Below are positions 9,550 to 18,329 of a stretch of 64,000 bases of DNA, one piece after another (positions within the stretch are counted from its first letter, which is position 1; every line of letters begins with the position of its first letter). The notes under the pieces are model-generated. The model did not search any database. It was not told the DNA's origin and was given only the letters and a program-made list of their open reading frames with translations. This DNA is from Planctellipticum variicoloris (GTDB lineage Bacteria > Planctomycetota > Planctomycetia > Planctomycetales > Planctomycetaceae). The DNA lies in the NCBI RefSeq assembly GCF_030622045.1, contig NZ_CP130886.1, positions 6,642,001 to 6,706,000 of the forward strand, in the 5' to 3' direction. The translations under genes and the position numbers were made by a program.

Positions 9550-9655
9550 GTGAAAAGTGAGTATTGAGTAGTGATGAGTGCAAAGTGCCGGACTGCCTGG
9601 CGCTCCGGCCGTCTTACAACTTTGCACTTTTCAGTACCCACTACTCGCTTTTCAC
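9550..9655. repeat. Inverted pair of 7-bp-period arrays (long hairpin)
   Basis: The left arm (9550-9586) reads GTGAAAA, GTGAGTA, TTGAGTA, GTGATGA, GTGCAAA. The right arm (9621-9655) reads TTTGCAC, TTTTCAG, TACCCAC, TACTCGC, TTTTCAC. The arms are near-complementary over about 35 bases with about 35 bases between them. The same design recurs at 57772-57864. Confidence 0.85.
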
Positions 9656-9691
9656 TCTCGGGGTCTGCTCCCTGTCGATGTTTCGGATCTG

Positions 9692-9725
9692 GAAAACAAA
9701 ACAGGGCGGGAAGATTCCCGCCCTG
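9692..9725 (-). terminator. Rho-independent terminator of the DUF1080 gene
   Basis: On the minus strand, a 10-bp GC-rich stem (CAGGGCGGGA and its complement, 4-base loop) is followed by a TTTTGTTTT run. It starts about 30 bases after the stop codon at 9756. Stem, tail and position all fit an intrinsic terminator. Confidence 0.8.
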
Positions 9726-9755
9726 CCGAAGCATCAATTCATCGGACCGCCGAAT

Positions 9756-11072
9756 TTACTCGGTCAGCACCTTGATCTGGATGTTGCGGAACTCGACCGG
9801 GTCCGAGTGGCCCGCGAATCCGAAGTAACCCTTCGTCAGTTCCTTCCCCGGGTGCGCGCTGTTGGCCATGTACTCGGTGATCGTCGACAGGTCGGTATCG
9901 AGGATCACGTTGCCGTTGAGTTCGACCTTGATCGTCGAGCCCTTGACCGTCACTTCCTGGAAGTTCCACTCCCCCGCCTTGCGGAGGAAGCCGCGGGCGG
10001 CGGGCGCCATGCCGTACGCCGAGCCGTGGTACTGGCGGGCGTCGAGCTTCGCGTACTTCTCGGATTCGTTGTCGAGCACCTGCAGCTCGGTCATGCCGGC
10101 GTAGGCGGGATTTCCCTCGCCCGGATAGCGGATCGCCAGGCCGTTGTTGCCGCCGGGCGGCACCTTGAATTCCACGCGGGCGACGAAATCGCCGTACTCG
10201 TCGGCGGTGTGGAGCACGCCCCCTTTGCCCGGCTTGCAGCGGATGGCGCCGTCGACGACTTCATATTCGTCGACCTTTCCCGCCCAGCCCGTCAGATCCT
10301 TCCCGTTGAAAATCGACTTGAACCCTTCGCTTCCCCTGGCCGCCAGCAGCTTGTTCGCTTCGGCGGCGGAGAGCTCGCGGACATAAATATTCTTCCAGCG
10401 AATCTCGCCGCCGTGAGTCTGGAGCTGAATCGGTCCCTGCGGGAACAGCGGCGCCTTGCGGTCCCAGTAATTTTCCAGCAGCGCGTTATCGACGACCAGC
10501 TTGTCGTTGTAGACCACCGTCGTGCGGGCGCCGACCTGCGTGATCTTGAAACTGTTCCACTCGCCGAACGGCTTGTCGGCCTTCACCAGCGGATCTTTGC
10601 CGGCCGCGCCGGGCGAGTTGTTCCAGAGCCCCCCCGAACCCTTGTCGGCGCCCAGATTGAACTTGGACGGGTCGGTCGAGTCCCAGATCTGCACCTGGGG
10701 CGAGGCCTTCAGGTAGATGCCGCTGTCCGCCTTGGCAACCGTCTTATAGTCAATCCAGAACTCGTAGTCCCGGTAGTCCTTCAGCGTGGTGGCATAGGGG
10801 CCGAAGCCGTCGTTGACCAGATCACCGTTCTGCACGGTCCAGTGGGCTTCGAACTCCTTCTGATTCGCTTCGCGCTTGGCCGCCTGCTCCTCGGGAGTCA
10901 TCGCCCACAGCTTGCGAGGATCGAAGTGTTCCAGGCCATACCAGCCGGTCAGGTCTTTGCCATTGAAGATCGCGGTGAATCCCTCGGGAGGGACGTTATC
11001 GGCGGCGTTCAGATTTGCCGCGGCGCACACCAGCAGCGCACAGACCGCCCAGGACAGTCGTTGGACCAGCAC
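9756..11072 (-). CDS. Secreted protein with two DUF1080 (3-keto-glycoside hydrolase-like) domains
   Basis: Exported protein of about 438 residues with two concanavalin-like DUF1080 domains, each opening with the same phrase: GFTAIFNGKDLTGWYG near the N-terminus and GFKSIFNGKDLTGWAG in the middle. The second ends with KGYFGFAGHSDPVEFRNIQIK, typical of the family, some members of which act on 3-keto-glycosides. A signal peptide (LSWAVCALLVCAAANLNA) is clear. I chose the GTG at 11072 because AGGAG lies 8 bases upstream and it gives a normal signal peptide; a longer frame from 11132 has no such support. The gene is followed by a good terminator. The partner enzymes for keto-sugar breakdown may be the TIM-barrel protein at 4891, but that is inference. 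Confidence 0.85.
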   Translation of the reverse strand: MLVQRLSWAVCALLVCAAANLNAADNVPPEGFTAIFNGKDLTGWYGLEHFDPRKLWAMTPEEQAAKREANQKEFEAHWTVQNGDLVNDGFGPYATTLKDYRDYEFWIDYKTVAKADSGIYLKASPQVQIWDSTDPSKFNLGADKGSGGLWNNSPGAAGKDPLVKADKPFGEWNSFKITQVGARTTVVYNDKLVVDNALLENYWDRKAPLFPQGPIQLQTHGGEIRWKNIYVRELSAAEANKLLAARGSEGFKSIFNGKDLTGWAGKVDEYEVVDGAIRCKPGKGGVLHTADEYGDFVARVEFKVPPGGNNGLAIRYPGEGNPAYAGMTELQVLDNESEKYAKLDARQYHGSAYGMAPAARGFLRKAGEWNFQEVTVKGSTIKVELNGNVILDTDLSTITEYMANSAHPGKELTKGYFGFAGHSDPVEFRNIQIKVLTE

Positions 11073-11430
11073 AGACACTCTCCTTCGCAGAAACCCCGGA
11101 GCCGGCGGGCAGGTCGCCGCCGCACCCATCAAGTTTGGTTGAAACGAAGCATATCCAGCGACAGACCGGCTTGCCAGACTCCCGCCGCGGGACGGCCGAC
11201 CGGATCGGGAGCCAGACGCCTGATGTCGACGACTCGCGGCCTGTTGCGCGCGTTTTGAGCGGGATGCCGTGATTCAGGCAATTGCCAGCCCGGAGAGAGG
11301 GCATAAGTGCTGAGAGGGCGCGCAAGCGACTCTCGGATTCTGCCCAACTTCCGCGCACTCGCCACATCTTCGCGATTCCTAAAGCCTTTCCCCTGCAACC
11401 GTTAGCAACTGATTTCCGGCTTCGCCCTGT
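11073..11430. other. Non-coding stretch between DUF1080 gene and amt promoter
   Basis: About 360 bases with no convincing gene on either strand. Short open frames here lack ribosome sites and family resemblance. It must hold the promoter of the minus-strand gene starting at 11072. No repeat of the heptamer type is seen. Confidence 0.5.
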
Positions 11431-11435
11431 TTGTG

Positions 11436-11449
11436 GGCACACCAGTTGC
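11436..11449 (+). promoter_or_regulatory. Sigma-54-type promoter upstream of the ammonium transporter
   Basis: GGCAC-ACCAG-TTGC places GG at 11436-11437 and GC at 11448-11449, exactly the 10-base spacing of -24/-12 promoters (consensus TGGCAC-N5-TTGC). Transcription would begin near 11461, giving a leader of about 160 bases before the gene at 11623. Nitrogen-regulated sigma-54 control of amt genes is common, which supports the call. No enhancer-binding site was identified. Confidence 0.55.
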
Positions 11450-11452
11450 GTC

Positions 11453-11531
11453 AGGGACCCTGCGCTGCGGGAAGCGAGTCCGCAGTGGGAATTGCGTCAG
11501 GCGCAAGGCGGCCGCATCGGATGGGGTCCCT
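11453..11531 (+). other. Structured stretch upstream of amt (possible RNA or DNA element)
   Basis: AGGGACCC (11453-11460) can pair with GGGTCCCT (11524-11531) as an 8-bp outer helix. Inside lie an 8-bp hairpin (CGCTGCGG with CCGCAGTG, 11463-11487) and a 5-bp hairpin (TTGCG with CGCAA, 11492-11506), as in a multi-branched RNA. However, transcription from the sigma-54-like site would start near 11461 and lose the 5' strand of the outer helix. The two readings conflict. Confidence 0.3.
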
Positions 11532-11622
11532 CTCACGATCGTTCAGGGAAACATTTCAGGTCGTCCTTAGAGGACGCGGACACATGCGGCGGAAAGCCTT
11601 TATCAGGGGAAAGGACTAGCGA

Positions 11623-13140
11623 ATGTTGCGATTGCTCGGGCTCTCTTCAATGGCGGGGCTCCTGCTCTGCTGGTGTCTCACTGCAGCACCACTGATGGCG
11701 CAGGACGCCGCGCCGGTCGATCCTGCCGCGGCCGCACCGGCCGGTGAAACAACGCCGGCCGAGGAGAAGCCCGCCGAAGCGGCGGCGCCCGTCGATCCCG
11801 TCGAGGCATTGACCGCAAAGCTCGGTACGCTGACTGTCGCCGTGGACTGCGTCTGGGTCCTGCTCGCAGCGATGATCGTCTTCTTCATGAATCTCGGCTT
11901 CGGCTGCGTCGAGTCGGGGATGTGCCGGGCCAAGAACTGCGTCAACATCGTGTCGAAGAACTTCATCGTCTTCGCCGTGTCGACCGTGGGCTTCTGGATC
12001 CTCGGCTGGGGCCTGATGTTCGGCAACGGCGACGACTGGATCGGCAAGAGCGGACTCTGGCTCGTCAGCGGAACCGACAACAGCCCCGCCACCCTCGCCG
12101 ACTACACCGGCGACTACGGCGCCATCAACTGGACCGGCGTGCCGTTGTGGGCCAAGTTCTTCTTCCAGCTCGTGTTCTGCGGAACGGCGGCGACCATCGT
12201 GTCGGGCGCCGTCGCCGAACGCATCAAGTATCTCTCCTTCATTATCTTCTCGCTGTTCCTGACCATGCTGATCTACCCGGTCGTCGGTCACTGGATCTGG
12301 GGCGGCGGCTACCTGCAGATGAAGTGGGGCTTCGTCGACTTCGCGGGCTCGACTCAAGTTCATAGCGTCGGCGGCTGGGCGGCTCTTGCGGGGATCATCG
12401 TCCTTGGCCCCCGCATCGGTAAGTTCGGACCTGACGGTAAGGTCAATGCGATCCCCGGCCACAGCATGTCGCTGGCCTTCATCGGCTGCCTCGTCCTGTG
12501 GTTCGGCTGGTTCGGCTTCAACCCCGGCAGCACCATGGGCGTCTCCGGCGACGGCGGCGCCGTCGCCGCGGAAGTTGCCGTGACCACGAACACCGCGGCC
12601 GCGTTCGCCACGCTGACTGCCACGCTGACTGCGTGGCTGCTCCTTGGAAAACCGGATGTCGGCATGACCCTCAACGGCTGCCTGGCGGGTCTCGTCGCCA
12701 TCACTGCCGGCTGCGCCTTCTTCACCGTTGAAGCCTCAGCGCTCGTCGGCTCAATCGCGGGCGTCCTCGTAGTGCTCTCCGTGATGATGTTCGACCGCAT
12801 CAAGATCGACGATCCTGTCGGCGCGACGTCGGTGCATCTCGTCAACGGCGTGTTTGGCACGATCTGCGTCGGGCTCTTCAGCCATCCGGACCGGATCGCC
12901 CGCAGTGCCAACGCTCTCCATAAGCCCGGCCTGTTCTACGGCGGCGGCATGGACCAGACCATTACTCAGCTTGTCGGAGCCGGGTTCACCGCGGCCTTCG
13001 TCTTCACCCTCTCGCTGGGCTTCTGGCTGGTCCTCAAGGCAATCATGGGCATCCGCGTCACCGAGGCCGAGGAGATCGAGGGGCTCGATCACGGCGAACA
13101 TGGCAACGAGGCCTATCACGGCTTCGTCATCCAGGCCTGA
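11623..13140 (+). CDS. amt: Ammonium transporter (Amt family)
   Basis: 505-residue Amt/MEP/Rh channel that moves ammonium or ammonia into the cell. A cleavable-looking signal (LLGLSSMAGLLLCWCLTAAPLMA) precedes an Ala/Pro/Glu-rich segment. About eleven membrane helices follow. Family landmarks are visible: MIVFFMNLGFGCVESGMCRAKN, FCGTAATIVSGAVAERIK, DFAGSTQVHSVGGWAALAG (with the conserved pore-region D-x-A-G and H) and LVLWFGWFGFNPGSTM. A second pore His is in TSVHLVNGVFGTI. A GGGGAAAGGA stretch precedes the ATG at 11623. No P-II gene (glnK) follows; instead there is a strong terminator. Nitrogen control through the sigma-54-like promoter is likely but inferred. Confidence 0.95.
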   Translation: MLRLLGLSSMAGLLLCWCLTAAPLMAQDAAPVDPAAAAPAGETTPAEEKPAEAAAPVDPVEALTAKLGTLTVAVDCVWVLLAAMIVFFMNLGFGCVESGMCRAKNCVNIVSKNFIVFAVSTVGFWILGWGLMFGNGDDWIGKSGLWLVSGTDNSPATLADYTGDYGAINWTGVPLWAKFFFQLVFCGTAATIVSGAVAERIKYLSFIIFSLFLTMLIYPVVGHWIWGGGYLQMKWGFVDFAGSTQVHSVGGWAALAGIIVLGPRIGKFGPDGKVNAIPGHSMSLAFIGCLVLWFGWFGFNPGSTMGVSGDGGAVAAEVAVTTNTAAAFATLTATLTAWLLLGKPDVGMTLNGCLAGLVAITAGCAFFTVEASALVGSIAGVLVVLSVMMFDRIKIDDPVGATSVHLVNGVFGTICVGLFSHPDRIARSANALHKPGLFYGGGMDQTITQLVGAGFTAAFVFTLSLGFWLVLKAIMGIRVTEAEEIEGLDHGEHGNEAYHGFVIQA

Positions 13141-13193
13141 AACCAGCCTCCCCATTTCGCCCCGGCAGGATCGCCGGGGCAGGGAGGAACGAA

Positions 13194-13235
13194 AAACACG
13201 CCGGCCCGGGGATGGATTCCCGAGCCGGCGTGTTT
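13194..13235. terminator. Bidirectional intrinsic terminator between convergent genes
   Basis: AAACACGCCGGC pairs with GCCGGCGTGTTT, and the stem extends inward through CGGGGA/TCCCG with one mismatch, giving a stem of about 17 bp with A/T flanks on both sides. A second perfect hairpin (GCCCCGGC-AGGATC-GCCGGGGC, 13159-13180) precedes it. It serves amt (plus) and probably the gene ending at 13259 (minus). Confidence 0.85.
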
Positions 13236-13258
13236 CATTTCCCGGAGCGACAGAACGC

Positions 13259-14317
13259 TCAATGGAAGGCGTCGTCGTCCGAATCCAACGCGCCGTCCGC
13301 CGCGGGCGTATCCCACTGGGCAAAGGTGTTGTTGACGTCGTCGATGTCGAAGACCTCGGGATTCCAATCGCCAAGCCACTCGCGACGCTCCAGCTCGAAC
13401 TCATCGAGTTTCGCCGCCGGCCGCTTCAAGAGATCGATCGATTCCTCATATCCCGGAATGCCGCCGCAGTCTTCGGGGGGGCAGGCCAGCTTGCCGCTGA
13501 CGCACTTCGGCGTCGGTCGCTCGTCGTTGACGGGCCACGCCTTCACCAGCGTGATGTCATGCTCCCAACTGTCTCCGAAATCGTAGGTGTAACGGAACTT
13601 CTTATATCCCGCCTGCCAGGCCTGACCGATGGCGACGTCCTCCTCGGGCAGCACGTCCGGATCCTGGTCCCACGCCCCCTCGTCTTCTTCGTCCGGCACC
13701 GGACCGACGCGATCTTCGCCGACGTCGAATTCGTGCAGGTGGCAGTTCTCCCAGCCCATCGCCACCTGAATACAGTCGTGCAGCTCGCCGAACGACATCT
13801 CCGGCAGATGCAGCACGCGTTCGACCGCGGGCCTGGTGTGCTTGAGAGTCACTTTGACTTCGTAACACATCAGCGGCTGGTCGTCGTCGAACGTCATATA
13901 CCATTCGTCGCCAGTCATCCCGAAGTATGACAGCAGGCCGGCGCGGAACTCCTGCCACTCCGGATGACTGGCGAGCTTGTTGGCAACCTCTTCAATGCCG
14001 TTCAGATCAAGCTGGGCCGGGTCGCTGATGCCGATCGACTTCAGCAGCCTGGTCACGATCGCGGGCGGCTGGCGGACATCCTCCGCAGAGAACAGATCCG
14101 GAAACTGCAGAGCGTCGCCGATCCGGTCGATCGCCGATCGTTTGGACGGCTTGGCGGCCTTCTTCTTGGCCGTCTTTTTCTGAGTGGCTTTCTTCGTGAC
14201 CGCTTTCGGCTTGGCCGTTCCGGCGGAGGCCTTCTTCGCCGACGGCTTTCCAGCCGCTTTCTTGACAGCCTTGGCCACCTGCTTGACGGTCTTCTTGACC
14301 GATTTTTTCTTCGCCAC
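13259..14317 (-). CDS. pRiA4b ORF-3-like protein with histone H1-like Lys/Ala tail
   Basis: 352-residue protein with two unlike parts. Residues about 1-60 are almost only Lys, Ala, Pro, Thr and Ser (KKKSVKKTVKQVAKAVKK and onward), as in bacterial histone H1/AlgP-type DNA-binding tails. The C-terminal 200 residues match the plasmid pRiA4b ORF-3 family: YEVKVTLKHTRPAVERVLHLP, FGELHDCIQVAMGWENCHLHEF, KFRYTYDFGDSWEHDITL, and a Cys-rich CPPEDCGGIPGYEE stretch. The family's function is unknown. The GTG at 14317 is favoured because AGGAG lies 8 bases upstream; this removes eleven residues from a longer ATG start. The tail suggests nucleoid or DNA binding, which is inference. Single gene, convergent with amt. 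Confidence 0.85.
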   Translation of the reverse strand: MAKKKSVKKTVKQVAKAVKKAAGKPSAKKASAGTAKPKAVTKKATQKKTAKKKAAKPSKRSAIDRIGDALQFPDLFSAEDVRQPPAIVTRLLKSIGISDPAQLDLNGIEEVANKLASHPEWQEFRAGLLSYFGMTGDEWYMTFDDDQPLMCYEVKVTLKHTRPAVERVLHLPEMSFGELHDCIQVAMGWENCHLHEFDVGEDRVGPVPDEEDEGAWDQDPDVLPEEDVAIGQAWQAGYKKFRYTYDFGDSWEHDITLVKAWPVNDERPTPKCVSGKLACPPEDCGGIPGYEESIDLLKRPAAKLDEFELERREWLGDWNPEVFDIDDVNNTFAQWDTPAADGALDSDDDAFH

Positions 14318-14437
14318 CGGGACATCTCCTGAGATGCATTTGACCTGCACTGGCCTTCTGATTGTGGTTCCAGAGGCGAAAATCCGCCAGACTGATCTAC
14401 GGCTTTTCTCCGTCTTTCATTGAGAAGAAACTCACCG

Positions 14438-15124
14438 ATGCTGCCCCGAGTTCTCGAACCCGAAGTCATGGAATCCGCCGAGGAGGCCCAGGACTACGAC
14501 GCCATGGACCATTCCCAGGTCAACCGCATGTTTGTGGACGACCTGCAGGCGGCAATACAGACGCTAAGTCTTCTTTCTGGCGGCAGTTACCGCGTCTTCG
14601 ACGCCGGCACGGGCACCGCCCTGATTCCGATCGAACTGGTCGGTCGCGGCGGCTCCCTTTCCGTCGTCGCCGCCGACGCCGCCGACGAAATGCTCCAGCT
14701 CGCGCGGCAGAACATCGCTCGCTCGGGGATTTCCCAACAGATCACCACCGCTCTCGTCGACTGCAAGAGGATCGCAGACGCCAATGGCGCTTACGACATC
14801 GTCATGTCCAACAGCATCATCCACCACATCCCGGAACCGTTCGCCGTCCTGGCCGAACTGGTCCGGATCCTGCGTCCCGGCGGGCTGCTTTTCATCCGGG
14901 ATCTCTTTCGTCCGGCGACCGACGGCGAAGTCGAACGGCTGGTCGCCCTCTACGCCGGCGGCTCGAATCCCCATCAGCAGCAGCTCTTCCGGCAGTCTTT
15001 CCATGCGGCGTTGACCGTCGACGAAGTCCGGCAACTGGTCGCTCCCCTGGACATTCCCGGCGACGCAGTGCGGGCCACCAGCGACCGCCACTGGACGCTG
15101 GCCTGGCAGAAGCCCGAAGCGTGA
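14438..15124 (+). CDS. Class I SAM-dependent methyltransferase
   Basis: Predicted cytoplasmic methyltransferase of 228 residues. Motif I reads VFDAGTGTALIPIELV (the SAM-binding Gly loop); motif II carries the acidic residue in LSVVAADAADEML. The post-II segment is ALVDCKRIADANGAYDIVMSNSIIHHI. Motif III is LRPGGLLFIRDLFRP. The substrate cannot be told; the ubiE/tRNA-type fold is shared by many small-molecule methyltransferases. The ATG at 14438 is chosen; a TTG at 14420 would add six residues. No strong Shine-Dalgarno sequence is seen. The gene is divergent from the histone-tailed gene, with about 120 bases between the starts. Confidence 0.85.
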   Translation: MLPRVLEPEVMESAEEAQDYDAMDHSQVNRMFVDDLQAAIQTLSLLSGGSYRVFDAGTGTALIPIELVGRGGSLSVVAADAADEMLQLARQNIARSGISQQITTALVDCKRIADANGAYDIVMSNSIIHHIPEPFAVLAELVRILRPGGLLFIRDLFRPATDGEVERLVALYAGGSNPHQQQLFRQSFHAALTVDEVRQLVAPLDIPGDAVRATSDRHWTLAWQKPEA

Positions 15125-15233
15125 GCTCCGGCCGTGACCGCCTGCCCGTATCGACGGACTTGGCACCGTTCTACAGGCGGCCTACCATCTAGGAGAATTG
15201 ACGGTCCTTGACATCAGCAAACTTCGATTTGTG

Positions 15234-15275
15234 ACGGGCGGCACTCCTTCGGGACCGTCGGGTTCCGCCGCCCGT
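15234..15275 (+). other. Leader hairpin before pgk
   Basis: ACGGGCGGC (15234-15242) and GCCGCCCGT (15267-15275) form a perfect 9-bp stem with a 24-base loop. It ends 29 bases before the pgk start. It could be a 5' UTR stabiliser or attenuator; there is no T-run after it. Confidence 0.35.
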
Positions 15276-15304
15276 ACTCCGGTTACTCGAAAGCACACGC
15301 TCCC

Positions 15305-16498
15305 ATGGCCAAGAAGACAATCGCCGACGTCGACGTCAAAGGCAAAGCCGTCCTGATGCGCTGCGACTTCAACGTCCCGCTCGACGATGCGCTGCAGATC
15401 ACCGACGACCGCCGGATCACCGAAGCGCTGCCGTCGATCAAGTCGGTCCTCGACCGCGGCGGCCGGGTGATCCTGATGAGTCACCTCGGTCGCCCCGAAG
15501 GAAAGGATCCCGCCGCCGACGCGAAGTACAGCCTCAAGCCGGTCGCCGACCGTCTGCAGAAGCTGCTCGGCTGCCCGGTCCACTTCGCCAGCGACACCGT
15601 CGGCCCGGACGCCCAGGCCAAGGCGAAAGCGGTCAAGGACGGCGAAGTCCTGCTGCTGGAAAACGTTCGCTTCAACAAGGGCGAGAAGAAGGGGGACCCG
15701 GACTACGCCGCAGTGCTGGCTTCGTTCGGCGATGTCTACTGCAACGACGCGTTCGGCACCTGCCACCGGACTGAGGGGAGCATGGTCGCCGTCCCGAATG
15801 CGATGACCGGCAAGCCCAAGGTCTGCGGGTTCCTGGTCGAGAAGGAAATCAAGTTCCTCTCCGAAGCGATTGCCAATCCCGGCCGGCCGTTCGTGGCGAT
15901 TGTCGGCGGGGCCAAGGTCTCCGATAAGATCAACGTCATCCAGAACCTGCTCAACATTTGCGATAAGGTTCTCATCGGGGGTGCGATGGCCTACACCTTC
16001 GTCCTCGCCCAGGGAGGCAAGACGGGCAAGAGCCGGGTCGAGCCGGACAAGGTTGACCTGGCGAAGGAACTGATGGCGAGCGGAGCCGGCAAACTGGAGT
16101 TGCCCGTCGATACCCACTGCGGCGACGCTTTCAGCCCCGACTGCAACAAGGTCGTCGTCAAAGCGGGGCAGATTCCCGACACGTTCGAAGGCCTGGACAT
16201 CGGCCCGGAGACGCAGAAGAAGTATGCCGAGATCGTGAAGTCGGCGAAGACGGTTGTCTGGAACGGCCCGATGGGGGTGTTCGAGATGCCGCCGTTCGAC
16301 GCCGGGACGCGGGCGGTGGCGAACGCGATCGTCGAAAGCAGTTCCGTCAGCATCATCGGCGGCGGGGACAGCGCGGCGGCGATCCAGGAGTTCGGCCTCG
16401 CCGACAAGGTGACGCACGTCAGCACCGGCGGCGGCGCGAGCCTGGAGATGCTGGAAGGGAAGAAGTTCGTCGCGGTCGAGCTGCTCGACGACAAGTAA
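15305..16498 (+). CDS. pgk: Phosphoglycerate kinase
   Basis: 397-residue glycolytic enzyme that transfers phosphate between 1,3-bisphosphoglycerate and ADP in the cytosol. Family length is normal. Visible signatures are [12 protein letters not shown] (substrate Asp and Asn), [47 protein letters not shown], the hinge [15 protein letters not shown], and the C-terminal nucleotide site [16 protein letters not shown] with [10 protein letters not shown]. The ATG at 15305 begins [16 protein letters not shown]. No gapA neighbour is present; the gene ends in its own terminator. Confidence 0.97.
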   Translation: MAKKTIADVDVKGKAVLMRCDFNVPLDDALQITDDRRITEALPSIKSVLDRGGRVILMSHLGRPEGKDPAADAKYSLKPVADRLQKLLGCPVHFASDTVGPDAQAKAKAVKDGEVLLLENVRFNKGEKKGDPDYAAVLASFGDVYCNDAFGTCHRTEGSMVAVPNAMTGKPKVCGFLVEKEIKFLSEAIANPGRPFVAIVGGAKVSDKINVIQNLLNICDKVLIGGAMAYTFVLAQGGKTGKSRVEPDKVDLAKELMASGAGKLELPVDTHCGDAFSPDCNKVVVKAGQIPDTFEGLDIGPETQKKYAEIVKSAKTVVWNGPMGVFEMPPFDAGTRAVANAIVESSSVSIIGGGDSAAAIQEFGLADKVTHVSTGGGASLEMLEGKKFVAVELLDDK

Positions 16499-16525
16499 CC
16501 CGGCGACAGAGTTCTCGCTCAATCT

Positions 16526-16561
16526 GCACCCTCCAGTCTCATGCTGGAGGGTGCTTTCGTT
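16526..16561 (+). terminator. Intrinsic terminator of pgk
   Basis: GCACCCTCCAG and CTGGAGGGTGC form an 11-bp perfect stem around a TCTCATG loop, followed by TTTCGTT. It begins 28 bases after the pgk stop codon. Confidence 0.85.
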
Positions 16562-16616
16562 GGCCGCGCGAGAAAAGCCTGACGGACTCGCAGAGACGAT
16601 TCGGCGAGGGCCCGTC

Positions 16617-18074
16617 TTACGACTTCTTTTTGCGGTTGGGGGGATCGCCGGTGCGTCCGCCCAGGTAGGGGTAGGCGTCGAATTTCTCGGCGCCGCCGAT
16701 GACGCGCGGGTCCTGCGACGCTTTGAGTTCGCTTTCGAGCTGCTGCCAGAGGCGATCGCGCTGGGTGCGGAACTCGGGGCGGTCGGCGACGTTGACGAGC
16801 TGCTCCGGATCCGACTTGAGGTCGTAGAGCTCTTCGGCGGGGCGTTTGGCGAAGGCCAGATCGAAGAAGGGCGTGATCGCCGGGTCGTGCTGGTGCGTGA
16901 CGAGGAAGCTCTTGGTCGGGCCGTCGTCGCAGTCGGCGAAGGCGTTTCCTTTTTCGGAGGCTTTCCCGTCGGCAATGCCGTTGGGCCAGAGCTCCGGGCG
17001 GAAGTTGCGGATGTAGAGGAAGTCGCGGGTGCGGATGGCCCGGCCGGGGTAGCCGGCGGTGTTGCCCCGCTCCTGCGACGGGACGTGCCGTTCCTTGCCG
17101 AAGATCACGTGATCGCGGCTCGGATCCTTTTGGCCGGTCTGCATTGGCGTGAGTTGGGCCATCAGGCTGCGGCCGGTCATCTCCGCAGGAATCTGCAGAC
17201 CCGCGGTCCAGAGAAACGTCGGGGCCAGATCGGTCGTGCTGACGAAGTCCTCGACGACTGTGCCTGCCGGAAACTGGCCCGGCCAGCGGATGACGAGGGG
17301 CACGTGGGTTCCCAGGTCGTAGAGGTTGCTCTTGCCGCGGGGGAACGGCATGCCGTGATCGCCGGTCATGACGATGATGGTCTTGTCGAGCTCGCCGGCG
17401 GCTTTGAGCTGTTCGAGGGCTTCGCCGACTTCGCGGTCGAAGCGTTCGACTTCGAAGTAGTAATCGGCGATGTCGCTGCGGATGGTTTCGTGATCGGGAA
17501 AGCAGCCCGGCACGCGAATCTTGCCGAGGTCGAGGCCCGACTTGACGCCGGTTCCCGCCACGTAGGGGCGATGGGGATCGGAGGAACCGAACCAGTAGCA
17601 GAAGGGTTTCCCCTCCGGTCGCTGTTTGAGGAATTCGCCGAAGTTGCGGAAGAGGGGGCCGGTGGGGTCTTCTTTGCGGCCGCCGGCTTCGAGGCGGCCG
17701 GGCCCCCAGGCCTTCCGGCTGTGTCCGGTGGCGTAGCCGGCGTCGCGGAGGATTTCGGGATAGGTGCGGAACTTGGTCTGCAGGGTGCTCCAGAGGTTGG
17801 CGTTCTCCTCCAGTCGCCAGTGGTACTGGCCGGTCAGGAGCGCCCCACGGGAGGGGGTGCAGGAGGGGGACGAGACGAATGCGTTGGCGAACAGGACGCC
17901 TTCTTTCGCCAGCCGGTCGAACGTCGGCGTGCGGACGACGGGATCGCCGTAGACGCCGGCATGCCGCCAGCCCCAGTCATCGGCCATGGCGATGAAGATG
18001 TTGGGGGGCCGGTCGGCGGCGGAGAGACTGGTTGTGGCGGCGCAGAGCAGAGCGAAAAAGAAGGGACGGAGCAT
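16617..18074 (-). CDS. Secreted sulfatase, heparan N-sulfatase-like
   Basis: 485-residue exported type I sulfatase. A signal peptide (RPFFFALLCAATTSLSAA) is followed by the metal-site segment PNIFIAMADDWGWRH. The active-site signature SCTPSRGALLTG carries Cys72, the residue converted to formylglycine. VMTGDHGMPFPRGKSN supplies later metal ligands. Overall layout and the phrase WSTLQTKFRTYPEILRDAGYATG resemble the SGSH-like (N-sulfoglucosamine sulfohydrolase) group. It probably removes sulfate esters or N-sulfate from polysaccharides; the exact substrate is unknown. GAGGA lies about 8 bases before the ATG. Planctomycetes typically carry many such genes. No anaerobic maturase is adjacent. Confidence 0.9.
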   Translation of the reverse strand: MLRPFFFALLCAATTSLSAADRPPNIFIAMADDWGWRHAGVYGDPVVRTPTFDRLAKEGVLFANAFVSSPSCTPSRGALLTGQYHWRLEENANLWSTLQTKFRTYPEILRDAGYATGHSRKAWGPGRLEAGGRKEDPTGPLFRNFGEFLKQRPEGKPFCYWFGSSDPHRPYVAGTGVKSGLDLGKIRVPGCFPDHETIRSDIADYYFEVERFDREVGEALEQLKAAGELDKTIIVMTGDHGMPFPRGKSNLYDLGTHVPLVIRWPGQFPAGTVVEDFVSTTDLAPTFLWTAGLQIPAEMTGRSLMAQLTPMQTGQKDPSRDHVIFGKERHVPSQERGNTAGYPGRAIRTRDFLYIRNFRPELWPNGIADGKASEKGNAFADCDDGPTKSFLVTHQHDPAITPFFDLAFAKRPAEELYDLKSDPEQLVNVADRPEFRTQRDRLWQQLESELKASQDPRVIGGAEKFDAYPYLGGRTGDPPNRKKKS

Positions 18075-18329
18075 GGGGTCGGTCCTCGGGGGAGAATCGC
18101 GAGTGGTGGAGGCATGGTAACGGAACGGGCGGGGCGGGGCAGCACGCGAATTCCGGGCCTCTGCTTACCGTTGCGATTCGGGTCGGCCTGCGTGGGATGA
18201 CGCCGGGTTGAGTTTGACGCTGAGCATCTTCATGGCGTCGCAATTCGCGTGGTTCACCGGCCAGCGACCGACGATGCGGGAGTCCTGTCAGGCCGGGCAG
18301 GCCGTGTTATCGGGCCGGAGCGAATGCTG

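Noticed and set aside
11535-11622. Glutamine riboswitch (glnA-type) before amt
   Set aside because: ATCGTTCA at 11537-11544 resembles part of the motif, but the required pairing partner near the 3' side and the GGAAGTAGG-type core are missing.
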